NCBI RefSeq assembly: GCF_032104385.1
Contig: NZ_DAMCHJ010000004.1
Location: forward strand, 117,984-181,983
DNA from: Tissierella sp032104385
GTDB taxonomy: Bacteria > Bacillota > Clostridia > Tissierellales > Tissierellaceae
Reading direction: 5' to 3'
DNA length: 64,000 nucleotides
Each line of letters starts with the position of its first letter. Positions within the stretch are counted from its first letter, which is position 1. Positions 41,299 to 50,770 of this stretch are shown here, in pieces. The notes beneath the pieces were generated by a model. It saw nothing but the letters and a program-made list of their open reading frames with translations, had not been told where the DNA came from and did not search any database. A program made the translations under genes and the position numbers.

Positions 41299-42642
41299 AT
41301 GAGTTTTATAAAAGAAAGACTTAATAGAGTAAAATTAGATCCTCCAAGGGTTTTAGCGTTGGGATTTGGTAGTCTAATACTTATTGGAGCCATATTATTA
41401 AATTTACCTATAGCTACACAAAGTGGCGAGAGTATTGGTTTTATTAATGCTTTATTTACTTCAGCATCAGCAGTGTGTGTTACAGGGCTAGTAGTTGTAA
41501 ATACGGGAGAATTTTGGTCTCTGTTTGGTCAAATTATAATAATTTTACTTATACAAATGGGTGGATTAGGATTTATGACTATGGCGACTATTGGAGCATT
41601 GATTATTGGGAAAAAAATTACATTAAAGGAAAGGTTGATAATAAAGGAGCAATTAAATCAGGAAACTATGTCTGGATTAGTTAAATTGACTAAATATGCT
41701 ATATTATCTACTTTTGCCATAGAGGGTATTGGTGCTATTTTATTATCAACTAGATTTATACCTATATATGGACTGAGAAGAGGAATTTGGTTTTCTATAT
41801 TTCACTCCATATCTGCATTTTGCAATGCAGGATTTGATATTACAGGAAACAGTATAGTTCCTTTTGTTGGAGATTTTATTATTAATATGACTATATCAGG
41901 ATTAATAATTTTAGGAGGCTTGGGATTTTCAGTTTATATAGATATTTCAAGAAATAAATGTTTTAAAAAACTCCATTTACATTCAAAATTGGTTTTAACT
42001 ATTACTAGTATTCTTCTTGTTGTTGGGATGATTATATTTTTATTGATAGAGTTTAACAACCCTTATACAATAGGAAATTTAAATACTGGTGAAAAGCTAA
42101 TTTCATCATTTTTTCAATCAGTTGTTCCTAGAACAGCAGGATTTAACTCAGTTAATATAGGTGGACTTCAAGATACAACTGTATTTTTTATGATAATACT
42201 AATGTTTATAGGTGGTTCTCCAGGTTCAACTGCTGGAGGAATAAAGACAACCACTTTTGGTACTTTAATATTAACTACTATTGGAGTAATAAGAGGCAAT
42301 AAGGATGTTGTGGCATATAGAAAGAGAATAGCTGATGAAGTAATAAATAGGTCATTAGCTATAGCTACTGTAGGAATGACATTGATAATTATAGTATCTT
42401 TTATATTAACTGTAACAGAACCTGCTGATTTTTTAGATGTGTTATTTGAAACTACTTCTGCATTTGCAACTGTAGGACTAACAAGAGGTATTACACCAAA
42501 TTTAACTAGTTTTGGAAAAATAATTATTACATTGACCATGTATGCAGGTAGAGTTGGACCATTGACTATGGCCTTTGCTTTTGCTAAAAAAGCTAAAGTT
42601 AGTAATTTTAGATATTCTGAAGGGAATATTCTAGTAGGATAG
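41299..42642 (+). CDS. ktrB: Trk/Ktr potassium uptake channel subunit
   Basis: 447-aa membrane protein of the TrkH/KtrB family with four M1-P-M2 repeats. The selectivity-filter segments are visible as AVCVTGL, FCNAGFD, RTAGFN and FATVGLT, each with its filter glycine. It imports K+ with Na+ or H+ and is gated by the cytosolic KtrA subunit encoded next. A G-rich ribosome-binding site precedes the ATG. No c-di-AMP riboswitch is seen upstream. Confidence 0.93.
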   Translation: MSFIKERLNRVKLDPPRVLALGFGSLILIGAILLNLPIATQSGESIGFINALFTSASAVCVTGLVVVNTGEFWSLFGQIIIILLIQMGGLGFMTMATIGALIIGKKITLKERLIIKEQLNQETMSGLVKLTKYAILSTFAIEGIGAILLSTRFIPIYGLRRGIWFSIFHSISAFCNAGFDITGNSIVPFVGDFIINMTISGLIILGGLGFSVYIDISRNKCFKKLHLHSKLVLTITSILLVVGMIIFLLIEFNNPYTIGNLNTGEKLISSFFQSVVPRTAGFNSVNIGGLQDTTVFFMIILMFIGGSPGSTAGGIKTTTFGTLILTTIGVIRGNKDVVAYRKRIADEVINRSLAIATVGMTLIIIVSFILTVTEPADFLDVLFETTSAFATVGLTRGITPNLTSFGKIIITLTMYAGRVGPLTMAFAFAKKAKVSNFRYSEGNILVG

Positions 42643-42656
42643 AGGGGGTATAAAAG

Positions 42657-43313
42657 TTGAAATCATTTGTAGTTATAGGGTGTGGAAGATTCGGTTCATC
42701 CATTGCTAGAACGTTATATAGCTTAGGTAATGAGGTGTTGGCAATTGATAGTTCAGAAGAAATTATTAAAGAGATATCTGAAGAGGTAACTCATGCTGTT
42801 CAGGCTGATGTAATGGATGAAACGGTATTAATGGATTTGGGATTGCGAAATTTTGATGTGGCAGTTGTAGCTATTGGATCTGATATTGAAGCATCAATAA
42901 TGGCAACATTAGTTGTAAAAGATCTAGGTATTGATAAAGTAATTGCAAAAGCACAGTCAGAGCTTCATGGAAAGGTTCTTAGTAAAATAGGAGCTGATAA
43001 GATAATATTCCCTGAGAGAGATATGGGTGTTAGGGTAGCCCATAATTTAGCATCTACAAATATATTAGATTTTATTGAATTATCACCAGATTATAGTATC
43101 TTAGAAATTGCTGCTTTAAAGGAATGGGAAGAAAAATCTTTAGCTCAACTAAGATTGCCTAGCAAGTATGGTATTAATGTAATGGCTATTAAAAGGGGAG
43201 ATAGTATTAAGGTTTCACCAAACGGAGAAGTTATAATTAAAAAAGATGATATCTTAGTAATTATAGGAAACACAAAGGATATTAAGAGAGTAGAGCAAAG
43301 AGCTGGTGAATGA
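42657..43313 (+). CDS. ktrA: Trk/Ktr potassium uptake regulatory subunit
   Basis: 218-aa peripheral RCK protein. RCK_N Rossmann domain (residues 3-130) has the VIGCGRFGSSIARTL NAD(P)/ATP-binding loop. RCK_C (about 140-218) is the site of c-di-AMP binding in relatives. The start is TTG 42657 behind AGAGGGGG. It sits 14 bases after ktrB; the 3' end is next to an rRNA methyltransferase gene. Confidence 0.93.
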   Translation: MKSFVVIGCGRFGSSIARTLYSLGNEVLAIDSSEEIIKEISEEVTHAVQADVMDETVLMDLGLRNFDVAVVAIGSDIEASIMATLVVKDLGIDKVIAKAQSELHGKVLSKIGADKIIFPERDMGVRVAHNLASTNILDFIELSPDYSILEIAALKEWEEKSLAQLRLPSKYGINVMAIKRGDSIKVSPNGEVIIKKDDILVIIGNTKDIKRVEQRAGE

Positions 43314-43314
43314 T

Positions 43315-44109
43315 ATGTTAGAAATCACTAGTATTAGAAATCCGTTGGTTAAGGAAATAAAATCTTTATATAGAAAAAAGGGAAGAATCAAAAATAATTC
43401 TTTTATTGTCGAAGGCATGAAGACTATTGAAGAAGCCATAGATAATAATTATCCAATTAAAAATATTATATATACAGACCAAATTTTAAAGATTAAGGAT
43501 GGAGAGGCTTTCTTTGAAAGAATAAAAAAATTGAATAATATAATCTATGTACCAAATAATATTTTTAAAGATATTTCAGACACAGAAAATCCTCAAGGTG
43601 TATTGGGAATTGCAGAGATTAAATATAATGAAATGAAAGAAATTAAAAACAAAGAAAGACCTTTTTTAGTATTTCTAGATGGAGTACAGGATCCAGGAAA
43701 TATGGGAACTATAATTAGAACAGCAGATGCTTTTAATGTAGATGGTATAATAATTACTGATGGATGTGTAGATCCTTATAATCCAAAAGTAGTTAGAGCT
43801 ACAATGGGGTCTATTTTTAGAGTTCCCTTATACTATGTTTCTAATGGAATTGAGGAGTTAAAAAGTTTAAAAGATATAAATATGAGTATATATTCAACAT
43901 CTTTAAGTGAGAGTATTCCCATATATGAAGTGGATTTTAATGAAGGATCTGTTTTAATCATAGGAAATGAATCCAATGGTGTAAGTGAAGAAATATTTTC
44001 CTTATCAGACAAACTAGTAAATATACCTATGATTGGAGGAGCAGAATCATTAAATGCTGGTGTGGCAGCTTCAATTATAATGTACGAAGTAATGAAACAG
44101 AGAACCTAA
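43315..44109 (+). CDS. SpoU/TrmH-family RNA 2'-O-methyltransferase
   Basis: 264 aa. N-terminal substrate-binding domain (residues 1-90, with RNPLVKEIKSLY and FIVEGMKTI) and C-terminal SPOUT knot domain. Its motifs are DGVQDPGNMGTIIRTADAF, IIGNESNGVSEE and IPMIGGAESLNAGVAASIIMYE. It is probably a 23S rRNA ribose methyltransferase of the RlmB/YsgA type; the exact nucleotide cannot be assigned. ATG 43315 is chosen over GTG 43306. It follows ktrA closely, as is common in Clostridia ahead of pheST. Confidence 0.9.
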   Translation: MLEITSIRNPLVKEIKSLYRKKGRIKNNSFIVEGMKTIEEAIDNNYPIKNIIYTDQILKIKDGEAFFERIKKLNNIIYVPNNIFKDISDTENPQGVLGIAEIKYNEMKEIKNKERPFLVFLDGVQDPGNMGTIIRTADAFNVDGIIITDGCVDPYNPKVVRATMGSIFRVPLYYVSNGIEELKSLKDINMSIYSTSLSESIPIYEVDFNEGSVLIIGNESNGVSEEIFSLSDKLVNIPMIGGAESLNAGVAASIIMYEVMKQRT

Positions 44110-44115
44110 TACTTC

Positions 44116-44144
44116 TTGAGTTTTGAAATTCTAGGTGCTATAAT
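44116..44144 (+). promoter_or_regulatory. promoter of pheST
   Basis: TTGAGT (44116-44121), 17-base spacer, TATAAT (44139-44144), upstream of a hairpin attenuator. Confidence 0.65.
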
Positions 44145-44166
44145 TGAGTAAATACTTTGAAATTTT

Positions 44167-44197
44167 GACCTTTGTTTTTAAAAGGTCTTGTTTTTTA
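44167..44197 (+). terminator. intrinsic terminator or attenuator ahead of pheS
   Basis: GACCTTT-GTTTTTA-AAAGGTC followed by TTGTTTTTTAT, about 16 bases after the probable transcription start. No T-box core or antiterminator is visible in the short leader. Confidence 0.55.
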
Positions 44198-44220
44198 TAC
44201 TATGGTAAAGGAGTAGAAAT

Positions 44221-45255
44221 ATGAAGGAAAATATGAGAGAAAAATTACTGGAAATTAAAGAGATTGCATTGAATAATATCAATGAAGTAACGGCTTTAGA
44301 AGAAATAGAACAATTGAGAGTAAAGTTTTTGGGGAAAAAAGGGGAATTGACTTCTGTATTAAGGGATATGGGCAAGTTAATAGCAGAAGAAAGACCAATA
44401 GTAGGACAAATCGCCAATGAAGTAAGGGATGAATTGGAAGAAGCTATTTCTTCAATGAAGGAAAAATTATCTGAAGAAATGAAAATGGCTAAAATAAGTA
44501 AGGAAAAAATAGATATAACTATGACTACAAATAAGGAAAGATTAGGGCATAGACATCCGCTTTTAGCTACTATTGAAGAGTTAGAGGATTTATTTATATC
44601 TATGGGTTTTTCTGTAGTTACTGGACCTGAAATTGAAACAGTTGAGAATAACTTTAATGCGTTAAATTCTCCAGAGAATCATCCTTCTAGGGATTTATCT
44701 GATACTTTCTACATAACAGAGGATATACTTTTAAGGACTCATACTTCTCCAGTACAAATTAGGGCAATGAAAGAAATGGGTGCGCCACTTAGAATAGTAT
44801 CAGCAGGTAGAACCTTTAGATTTGATGATGTGGATGATACCCATTCGCCAATGTTTCATCAGCTTGAAGGTTTAGTTGTAGATGAGAATATTAGTATGGC
44901 AAATCTTATTCATACCTTAGATATATTTATAAAAGAGTTATTTGGTAGTGATATGAAAACTAGATATAGACCACATCATTTTCCATTTACTGAACCATCT
45001 GCAGAGGTAGATGTATCCTGTCTAAAATGTAGAGGTAAAGGATGTCCGGATTGTAATTATACTGGATGGAGCATGGAATTACTAGGTTGTGGCATGGTGC
45101 ATCCAAATGTACTAGAATATTGTGGAATAGATTCAGAAAAATACAGTGGATTTGCTTTTGGTATGGGAATAGATAGAATTACCATGGTTAAATATGGTTT
45201 AGATAATATTAGACTATTATTCGAAAATGACAATAGATTTTTAGATCAATTCTAG
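44221..45255 (+). CDS. pheS: phenylalanyl-tRNA synthetase alpha subunit
   Basis: 344-aa catalytic subunit. N-terminal coiled coil (about residues 1-90), then class II motifs: HRHPL, FNALNSPENHPSRD, RTHTSPVQIRAM, FRFDDVDDTHSPMFHQLEGL, and motif 3 in FGMGIDRITMVKYG. A Cys cluster (CLKCRGKGCPDC) near residue 262 is a zinc-finger-like insertion seen in many bacterial PheS. AAGGAG precedes the ATG. It forms an α2β2 enzyme with PheT, encoded 20 bases on. Confidence 0.96.
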   Translation: MKENMREKLLEIKEIALNNINEVTALEEIEQLRVKFLGKKGELTSVLRDMGKLIAEERPIVGQIANEVRDELEEAISSMKEKLSEEMKMAKISKEKIDITMTTNKERLGHRHPLLATIEELEDLFISMGFSVVTGPEIETVENNFNALNSPENHPSRDLSDTFYITEDILLRTHTSPVQIRAMKEMGAPLRIVSAGRTFRFDDVDDTHSPMFHQLEGLVVDENISMANLIHTLDIFIKELFGSDMKTRYRPHHFPFTEPSAEVDVSCLKCRGKGCPDCNYTGWSMELLGCGMVHPNVLEYCGIDSEKYSGFAFGMGIDRITMVKYGLDNIRLLFENDNRFLDQF

Positions 45256-45275
45256 ATAGAAAAGGGAGTGGAAAG

Positions 45276-47669
45276 ATGCTATTACCTGTAAAATGGTTAA
45301 AAGATTATATTGAAACAGAAAAAGATGCTAGGATTTTAGCAGATGGACTTACTCTGTCTGGATCTCATGTAGAGTCAATTATAGCATTAAACGAAGGAAT
45401 AGAAAACGTTGTTGTAGGAAAGATTCTTAATATAGAAAGACATCCTGATGCAGATAAGCTTTTAATATGTAAAGTAAGTATAGGTAGTGAAACTCTACAA
45501 ATTGTAACAGGTGCTACAAATCTAAATATTGGATATTATATTCCTGTAGCATTAGTGGGGGCTAAACTACCAGGAGATATTGCAATAGAAATGACTAATT
45601 TTAGGGGCGTAGATTCCTACGGTATGCTATGTTCTCTAAAAGAATTGGGATATAACGATAATGTTATACCAAAGGAAATGAAGGATGGTATTTTTATATT
45701 GGATAAAGAATATCCATTAGGAATGTCCATTGTTAATATAATGGGATTAGATAGTGAGATTATAGAATTTGAAATAACTCCAAATAGACCTGATTGTTTA
45801 AGTATTATAGGAATGGCTAGAGAAGCTGCAGCTACCTTTAATATAGAACTTAGGGAGCCTATAATTACTATAAAAAATGAAATTGAAGAGATAAAAGATT
45901 ATTTGGATTCTATAGAAGTGCCATCTGATAATTGTGATAGATATTATGCTAGAGCAATAAAAGATGTAAAAATAGAACCATCTCCGCTTTGGATGCAAAC
46001 AAGACTTATGCAAGCAGGAATAAGACCTATAAACAATATAGTGGATATAACAAATTTTGTAATGTTAGAATACGGTGAGCCATTACATGCTTTTGATTTG
46101 GAAAAGATTGATGGTAGAAAAGTTATTGTAAGACAAGCAGAAGAGGGAGAAAAACTCTTAACATTAGATGAAGTAGAAAGAAATTTGAAATCATCAGATT
46201 TAGTTATTGCTGATGATAAAAAACCTATTGCTCTAGCAGGAGTTATGGGAGGCTTTGATACAGAGATTACAGAGAATACTAAATATGTACTCCTAGAGGG
46301 GGCAAACTTTAATAGCAAAAGTGTAAGACTTACATCAAAAAGATTTGGGCTCCGAACAGAAGCATCTACAAGATTTGAAAAAGGTATTGATTCAAATTTA
46401 AGTCAAGTTGCAGTAGATAGGGTATGTCAATTAATAGAGGAAATTGGTGCTGGCGTTGTTATCAAAGGGAATATAGATATATATAAAAAAGTTAAAGAAG
46501 AAAATATAATAACTGCAAGACCAGCTAGAGTAAATAAGATATTAGGAATAGATATTTCTATTGAAGATATGATAGGATATTTAAATGGATTGGGGTTTGA
46601 AGCTAAAAATGAAGGAGAATTAATTAGTGTAAAGATACCAACCTTTAGATTAGATATTGAAAGAGAAGTTGATTTAATTGAAGAAATTGGAAGGCTTTAT
46701 GGCTTCCACAATATAGAGAGTAAGCCTTTAATAGGTGTACTAACTAGGGGAGAAAAACCAAAAGCGAGAAGAATCGAAGATAGAACTAAGACAATATTAC
46801 AAGGATTAGGATTAAATGAAGTAATGACTTATTCTTTCATTAGTCCTAAAGCTTATGACAAGATAAAACTTCCAGAAAATAGTTCTTTAAAGAATTATAT
46901 AAAACTTATAAATCCACTAGGAGAAGACTATAGTGTAATGAGAACTACTCTTATACCAAATATGCTAGAATTACTTAGTAGGAACTATAACCGTGGTGTT
47001 TCTCATTGTGCAGTATATGAGATAGGTAATACATTTATAGCTAAAGAATTTCCTATAAAAGAGCTTCCGCAGGAAAAGAAGATTTTATCACTAGGCGTAT
47101 ATGGAGATAAAGATTTTTATTATCTAAAAGAAGTTGTAGATAAGACATTAGATAGACTTGGTATTAAAGGCATAGAATATATTCGAGAAGAGGACAATTT
47201 AACTTTTCATCCAGGCAGAACAGCTAAACTTATATTAAATGGAGAAGAACTAGGTGTATTAGGTGAAATTCATGTTGATGTGGCTGAGAACTATGATATA
47301 CAAGATAGAGTATATATTGCACAATTAGATTTTAATAAAATAGTTGAATTAACAAATTTAGAAATCAAATATAAACCATTGCCAAAATATCCTTCCATGC
47401 TTAGGGATTTAGCATTGGTAGTTAAGGAGGATATCTTAGTAGGTGATATTCAAAAGGTAATATCCAGACATGGAGAAGGATTAATAGAAAAAATTGAGTT
47501 GTTTGATATATATACAGGAAATCAAATTCCAGAAGGAATGAAGAGTGTAGCGTATTCCATTACTTATAGATCCTATGAAAAAACACTTCGTGATGATGAG
47601 GTAAATAATATTCAGCAAACAATTATCGAAGATTTAGAGAATACCTTTGATGCAAAACTTAGATCATAA
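45276..47669 (+). CDS. pheT: phenylalanyl-tRNA synthetase beta subunit
   Basis: 797-aa subunit with the normal domain order. A tRNA-binding EMAP-like domain (about 40-150) comes first, then the B3/B4 editing domain with EITPNRPDCLSIIGMARE. The B5 domain, the class II-like core (MRTTLIPNMLELLSRNYNRG) and the C-terminal ferredoxin-like anticodon-binding domain (from about 705) follow. The editing region looks intact. A strong terminator follows. Confidence 0.96.
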   Translation: MLLPVKWLKDYIETEKDARILADGLTLSGSHVESIIALNEGIENVVVGKILNIERHPDADKLLICKVSIGSETLQIVTGATNLNIGYYIPVALVGAKLPGDIAIEMTNFRGVDSYGMLCSLKELGYNDNVIPKEMKDGIFILDKEYPLGMSIVNIMGLDSEIIEFEITPNRPDCLSIIGMAREAAATFNIELREPIITIKNEIEEIKDYLDSIEVPSDNCDRYYARAIKDVKIEPSPLWMQTRLMQAGIRPINNIVDITNFVMLEYGEPLHAFDLEKIDGRKVIVRQAEEGEKLLTLDEVERNLKSSDLVIADDKKPIALAGVMGGFDTEITENTKYVLLEGANFNSKSVRLTSKRFGLRTEASTRFEKGIDSNLSQVAVDRVCQLIEEIGAGVVIKGNIDIYKKVKEENIITARPARVNKILGIDISIEDMIGYLNGLGFEAKNEGELISVKIPTFRLDIEREVDLIEEIGRLYGFHNIESKPLIGVLTRGEKPKARRIEDRTKTILQGLGLNEVMTYSFISPKAYDKIKLPENSSLKNYIKLINPLGEDYSVMRTTLIPNMLELLSRNYNRGVSHCAVYEIGNTFIAKEFPIKELPQEKKILSLGVYGDKDFYYLKEVVDKTLDRLGIKGIEYIREEDNLTFHPGRTAKLILNGEELGVLGEIHVDVAENYDIQDRVYIAQLDFNKIVELTNLEIKYKPLPKYPSMLRDLALVVKEDILVGDIQKVISRHGEGLIEKIELFDIYTGNQIPEGMKSVAYSITYRSYEKTLRDDEVNNIQQTIIEDLENTFDAKLRS

Positions 47670-47697
47670 AAAGAGTAGATAAATCTACTCTTTTTTC
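47668..47697 (+). terminator. terminator after pheT
   Basis: AAAAGAGTAGAT-AA-ATCTACTCTTTTTT, perfect stem with T-run. Confidence 0.88.
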
Positions 47698-47767
47698 CAA
47701 AATAAAGAAGGAGATTTAAGAGTTGTGTCGAATATATTAATATAAACTATAAAGGAGTGGTATAGTT

Positions 47768-48337
47768 ATGACAGAAAAAAGAAAAATTAATATATTGATA
47801 GATGGTCGTAACTTTACGGTAGTAGGATCAGATAACGAAGATTATGTTAGATCTCTAGCTAGCTATGTAGATAAAAAAATTAAAGATTTGGCAAATAAAA
47901 ATGATAGACTTTGCCAAACTAGTTCAGCTACATTGGCAGCTTTAAATATTGCAGATGAACTCTATCATACTAAGGAACGATTACAACAATTGGAAAATAA
48001 GGCCAAAGATCCTATGCAGAAATATGGCAACCTAATATCTGAACTGGATAAGGCAAAGGATATTATACAGAGTCTAGAATTACAATGTTCTCAATATAAA
48101 GATGATTTACTTAAGACTAAAATTGAAAATGAAAATATAATAAAAGAAATGAAGAAAAATGAGCAAGCCCTGGAGTTAAAAGAGAAAGAACTTGTAGAAG
48201 GTCAAAAGATGATAAAATCTTTACAGGATAAGATATTTGATAATCAAATGGAATTAATAGAAGTCAAAAAGGAGTTAGGAGAAGTAATAAGAAGGTTAGA
48301 CAGTGAGAAAAATATATTTGTCAAGGAGGAAGTTTAA
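47768..48337 (+). CDS. zapA: cell division protein ZapA
   Basis: 189-aa FtsZ-associated protein. The N-terminal ZapA globular domain is in residues 1-95 (INILIDGRNFTVVGSDNEDYVRSLASYVDKKI). A long C-terminal coiled coil follows, of about 90 residues, longer than in Bacillus ZapA (about 85 aa in total). It promotes FtsZ bundling at the division site. It is followed by the U32 peptidase and mutS2 genes, a common clostridial order. Confidence 0.88.
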   Translation: MTEKRKINILIDGRNFTVVGSDNEDYVRSLASYVDKKIKDLANKNDRLCQTSSATLAALNIADELYHTKERLQQLENKAKDPMQKYGNLISELDKAKDIIQSLELQCSQYKDDLLKTKIENENIIKEMKKNEQALELKEKELVEGQKMIKSLQDKIFDNQMELIEVKKELGEVIRRLDSEKNIFVKEEV

Positions 48338-48342
48338 TACTT

Positions 48343-49578
48343 GTGAATAATAATATTGAATTACTTGCTCCCGTAGGTAGTATGGAGTCACTATATGCTG
48401 CTGTACAAAATGGAGCAAATGCAGTTTATTTAGGTGGAAAGCTTTTTAATGCAAGACAATATGCCTCTAATTTTGATTTTGATGAATTAAAAGAGGCTGT
48501 TACTTATGCTCATTTAAGAGATGTTAAGGTATATGTAACTGCTAATATTTTAGTAGATAATTCTGAGATGGAAAATGTGATAGACTATATTAAATTCCTA
48601 TATGAAGTAGATGTAGATGGTATTATCGTACAGGATCTAGGATTAGCCCATCTTATAAGGGAGTTCTTCCCTGATTTTCATGTCCATGGAAGCACACAAA
48701 TGACAATAAATAATTTACCAGGAGCAGAATTTGTTTATGATATGGGATTTACCAGGGTTGTACTGGCCCGTGAAACACCTATAGATGAAATAAAATATAT
48801 TCATAAGAATACCCCCATTGAATTAGAAGCATTTATTCATGGGGCTCTTTGTGTTTGTTATTCTGGACAATGTTTAATGAGTAGTCTTATTGGGGGTAGA
48901 AGTGGAAATAGAGGTAAATGTGCACAACCCTGTAGGATGCCTTCTTCTTTAGTAGATAGCAACGGGAATATAATTAAAGATTGGGATAAAAAACATGTCC
49001 TTAGTCCAAGAGATTTAAATACAATTGAAAATCTTGAAGAACTAATAGATAGTGGAATTATATCATTAAAGATAGAGGGAAGAATGAAAAGGCCGGAATA
49101 TGTGGCTACTGTAGTAAAGAACTATAGGAAAGTATTAGATGAAGGCAGTAGAAGTTTAAAATTAGAAGATAAAAAAGATGTAGAGCAAATATTTAATAGA
49201 AGGTTTACTAAAGGCTTGACATTTGGAGATTTTAGTAAAGACTTCATCACCATAGAAAGACCTGATAATAGGGGAGTTTTAGTAGGAAAGGTTGCAAGAG
49301 TAGATAAATATAATGTATTTATTTCTCTTGAAGAAGATGTGGATGAAGGAGATGGATTAGAGTTTATTACTGCAAAGGGTGAATATAAAGGCATAAAGGC
49401 TCGGTTTTATGGTAAAAAAGGTACAACAATGAAATTAGAAAAGCCTGGTTATATATTAAAAGACTCTTTAGTATATAAGACTTCTAGCGTTAATTTGTTA
49501 AATCGTGCTAAAGAAAGCTATCAAGAAGAAAATATAAAAAATCCTATAGATATGGAGATTAATATAAATATAGGATAA
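48343..49578 (+). CDS. U32 family peptidase, N-terminal part of an interrupted gene
   Basis: 411 residues covering the U32 catalytic domain. It starts LLAPVGSMESLYAAVQNGANAVYLGG and has the signature EAFIHGALCVCYSGQC near residue 165, followed by the Cys-rich RGKCAQPCR segment. It ends at TAA 49576-49578 where relatives (about 780-800 aa, U32 plus DUF3656) continue. The frame resumes in phase with matching sequence. Start is GTG 48343 with AAGGAGGA 12 bases upstream. Family members take part in collagenase-like proteolysis or RNA modification. Whether this piece is active alone is unknown. Confidence 0.82.
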   Translation: MNNNIELLAPVGSMESLYAAVQNGANAVYLGGKLFNARQYASNFDFDELKEAVTYAHLRDVKVYVTANILVDNSEMENVIDYIKFLYEVDVDGIIVQDLGLAHLIREFFPDFHVHGSTQMTINNLPGAEFVYDMGFTRVVLARETPIDEIKYIHKNTPIELEAFIHGALCVCYSGQCLMSSLIGGRSGNRGKCAQPCRMPSSLVDSNGNIIKDWDKKHVLSPRDLNTIENLEELIDSGIISLKIEGRMKRPEYVATVVKNYRKVLDEGSRSLKLEDKKDVEQIFNRRFTKGLTFGDFSKDFITIERPDNRGVLVGKVARVDKYNVFISLEEDVDEGDGLEFITAKGEYKGIKARFYGKKGTTMKLEKPGYILKDSLVYKTSSVNLLNRAKESYQEENIKNPIDMEININIG

Positions 49579-50757
49579 AGTCCAAATTTAATGGTCATGT
49601 TTAAAGGAAATATGGTTACAGAAGTAGCTGATGCAAAGGTAGAAAAATCTGAGAGAGTTTCACTTACAACAGAAAAGATAACAGAACAGTTATCTAAACT
49701 TGGAGATACTACTTATACTTTAAATAATATAAATATAAATCTGGAGGATAATTCTTATTTACCAGTATCTGTATTAAACTACCTTAGGCGAGAAGCAATA
49801 CAGAAACTAGATAATCAAGTAAAAAATATAAACAAAAGAAAGCCTATAAATGAAGAATTATATAATGAGAAGAAGCAAAGTTTTTTTGAATATAAAAACA
49901 CTAAAAAAGAAATATATAATAAGCTGAGCATAAGAGTTAACAACATCGACCAGTTTAACAAATTAGACTTAAACAAACTTGATAGGATTTATTTAGGATT
50001 CTATAATGAGTTAGAGGAAGTCATTTCTAAAGTTAAAGAATATAATAAAGAAGTATATATCTGGACAGATAAGATTTTATACCAAAAGGATTTAGAAACT
50101 CTAGATGAGATTATAGCTCCCATAAGGGATAAACTAGATGGTGTTTCAGTATCCAATTTAGGTAGTTTAAAATATATGAAGGATAGATTTAATCTAAAAA
50201 TTCATGGTGATATTGGATTAAATGTATTTAATAGTTTTACATTAGATTATCTTAAAGATATTGGTGTGGGAAGTATTACATTATCTCCAGAGTTAAATCT
50301 ATCTCAAATTAAAAATATTGAAGAATCCTCTAATGTCTTTACTGAAGCTATTGTTTATGGTTATTTACCAGTTATGGTAACTAAGCATTGTCCTATGTCT
50401 TTGGTAAAAGGCTGTAAAGATGATAAGAATTGCAGCCATTGTAATTTTGCCAAAGGATATGGTATAAAGGATAGAGTTGGTGCTGTTTTTTATATGGATA
50501 GAAGAGAAGGATTTTCAAATATTTATAATTCCGTACCATTAATGGTAATAGATAGCTTGAAGCAAATAAAAAATAGTGGGATTTCAATGGTACGATTAGA
50601 TTTTACAATTGAAACAAATGGAATTAGAGAAATTCAAAAAATTCATTATGATTATATTAATAACCAAATAGGCGAAAAAGAAGTAAAAGAATTTTTAAAT
50701 AGATTTAAAGAAGATAAGAACATAACAAATGGGCACTATTTTAGAGGTGTCATGTAA
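49579..50757 (+). pseudogene. U32 peptidase, C-terminal (DUF3656-type) part after an in-frame stop
   Basis: Same frame as the preceding gene, separated only by TAA at 49576. Reading through gives GGA-TAA-AGT-CCA in the middle of a β-rich segment, where a sense codon such as GAA would be expected. The part holds the DUF3656 region (about 49591-50000) and a C-terminal barrel-like half ending with the Cys-rich HCPMSLVKGC...CSHC site found at the end of full-length clostridial U32 proteins. The first usable ATG (49591) has no ribosome-binding site. It is a nonsense mutation, a sequencing error or a readthrough site. Confidence 0.75.
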
Positions 50758-50770
50758 TTGAGGTGTTAAA

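Noticed and set aside
44146..44223. Phenylalanine leader peptide before pheS
   Set aside because: A frame with several Phe codons exists through the hairpin, but it has no ATG and no ribosome-binding site and overlaps the pheS start.
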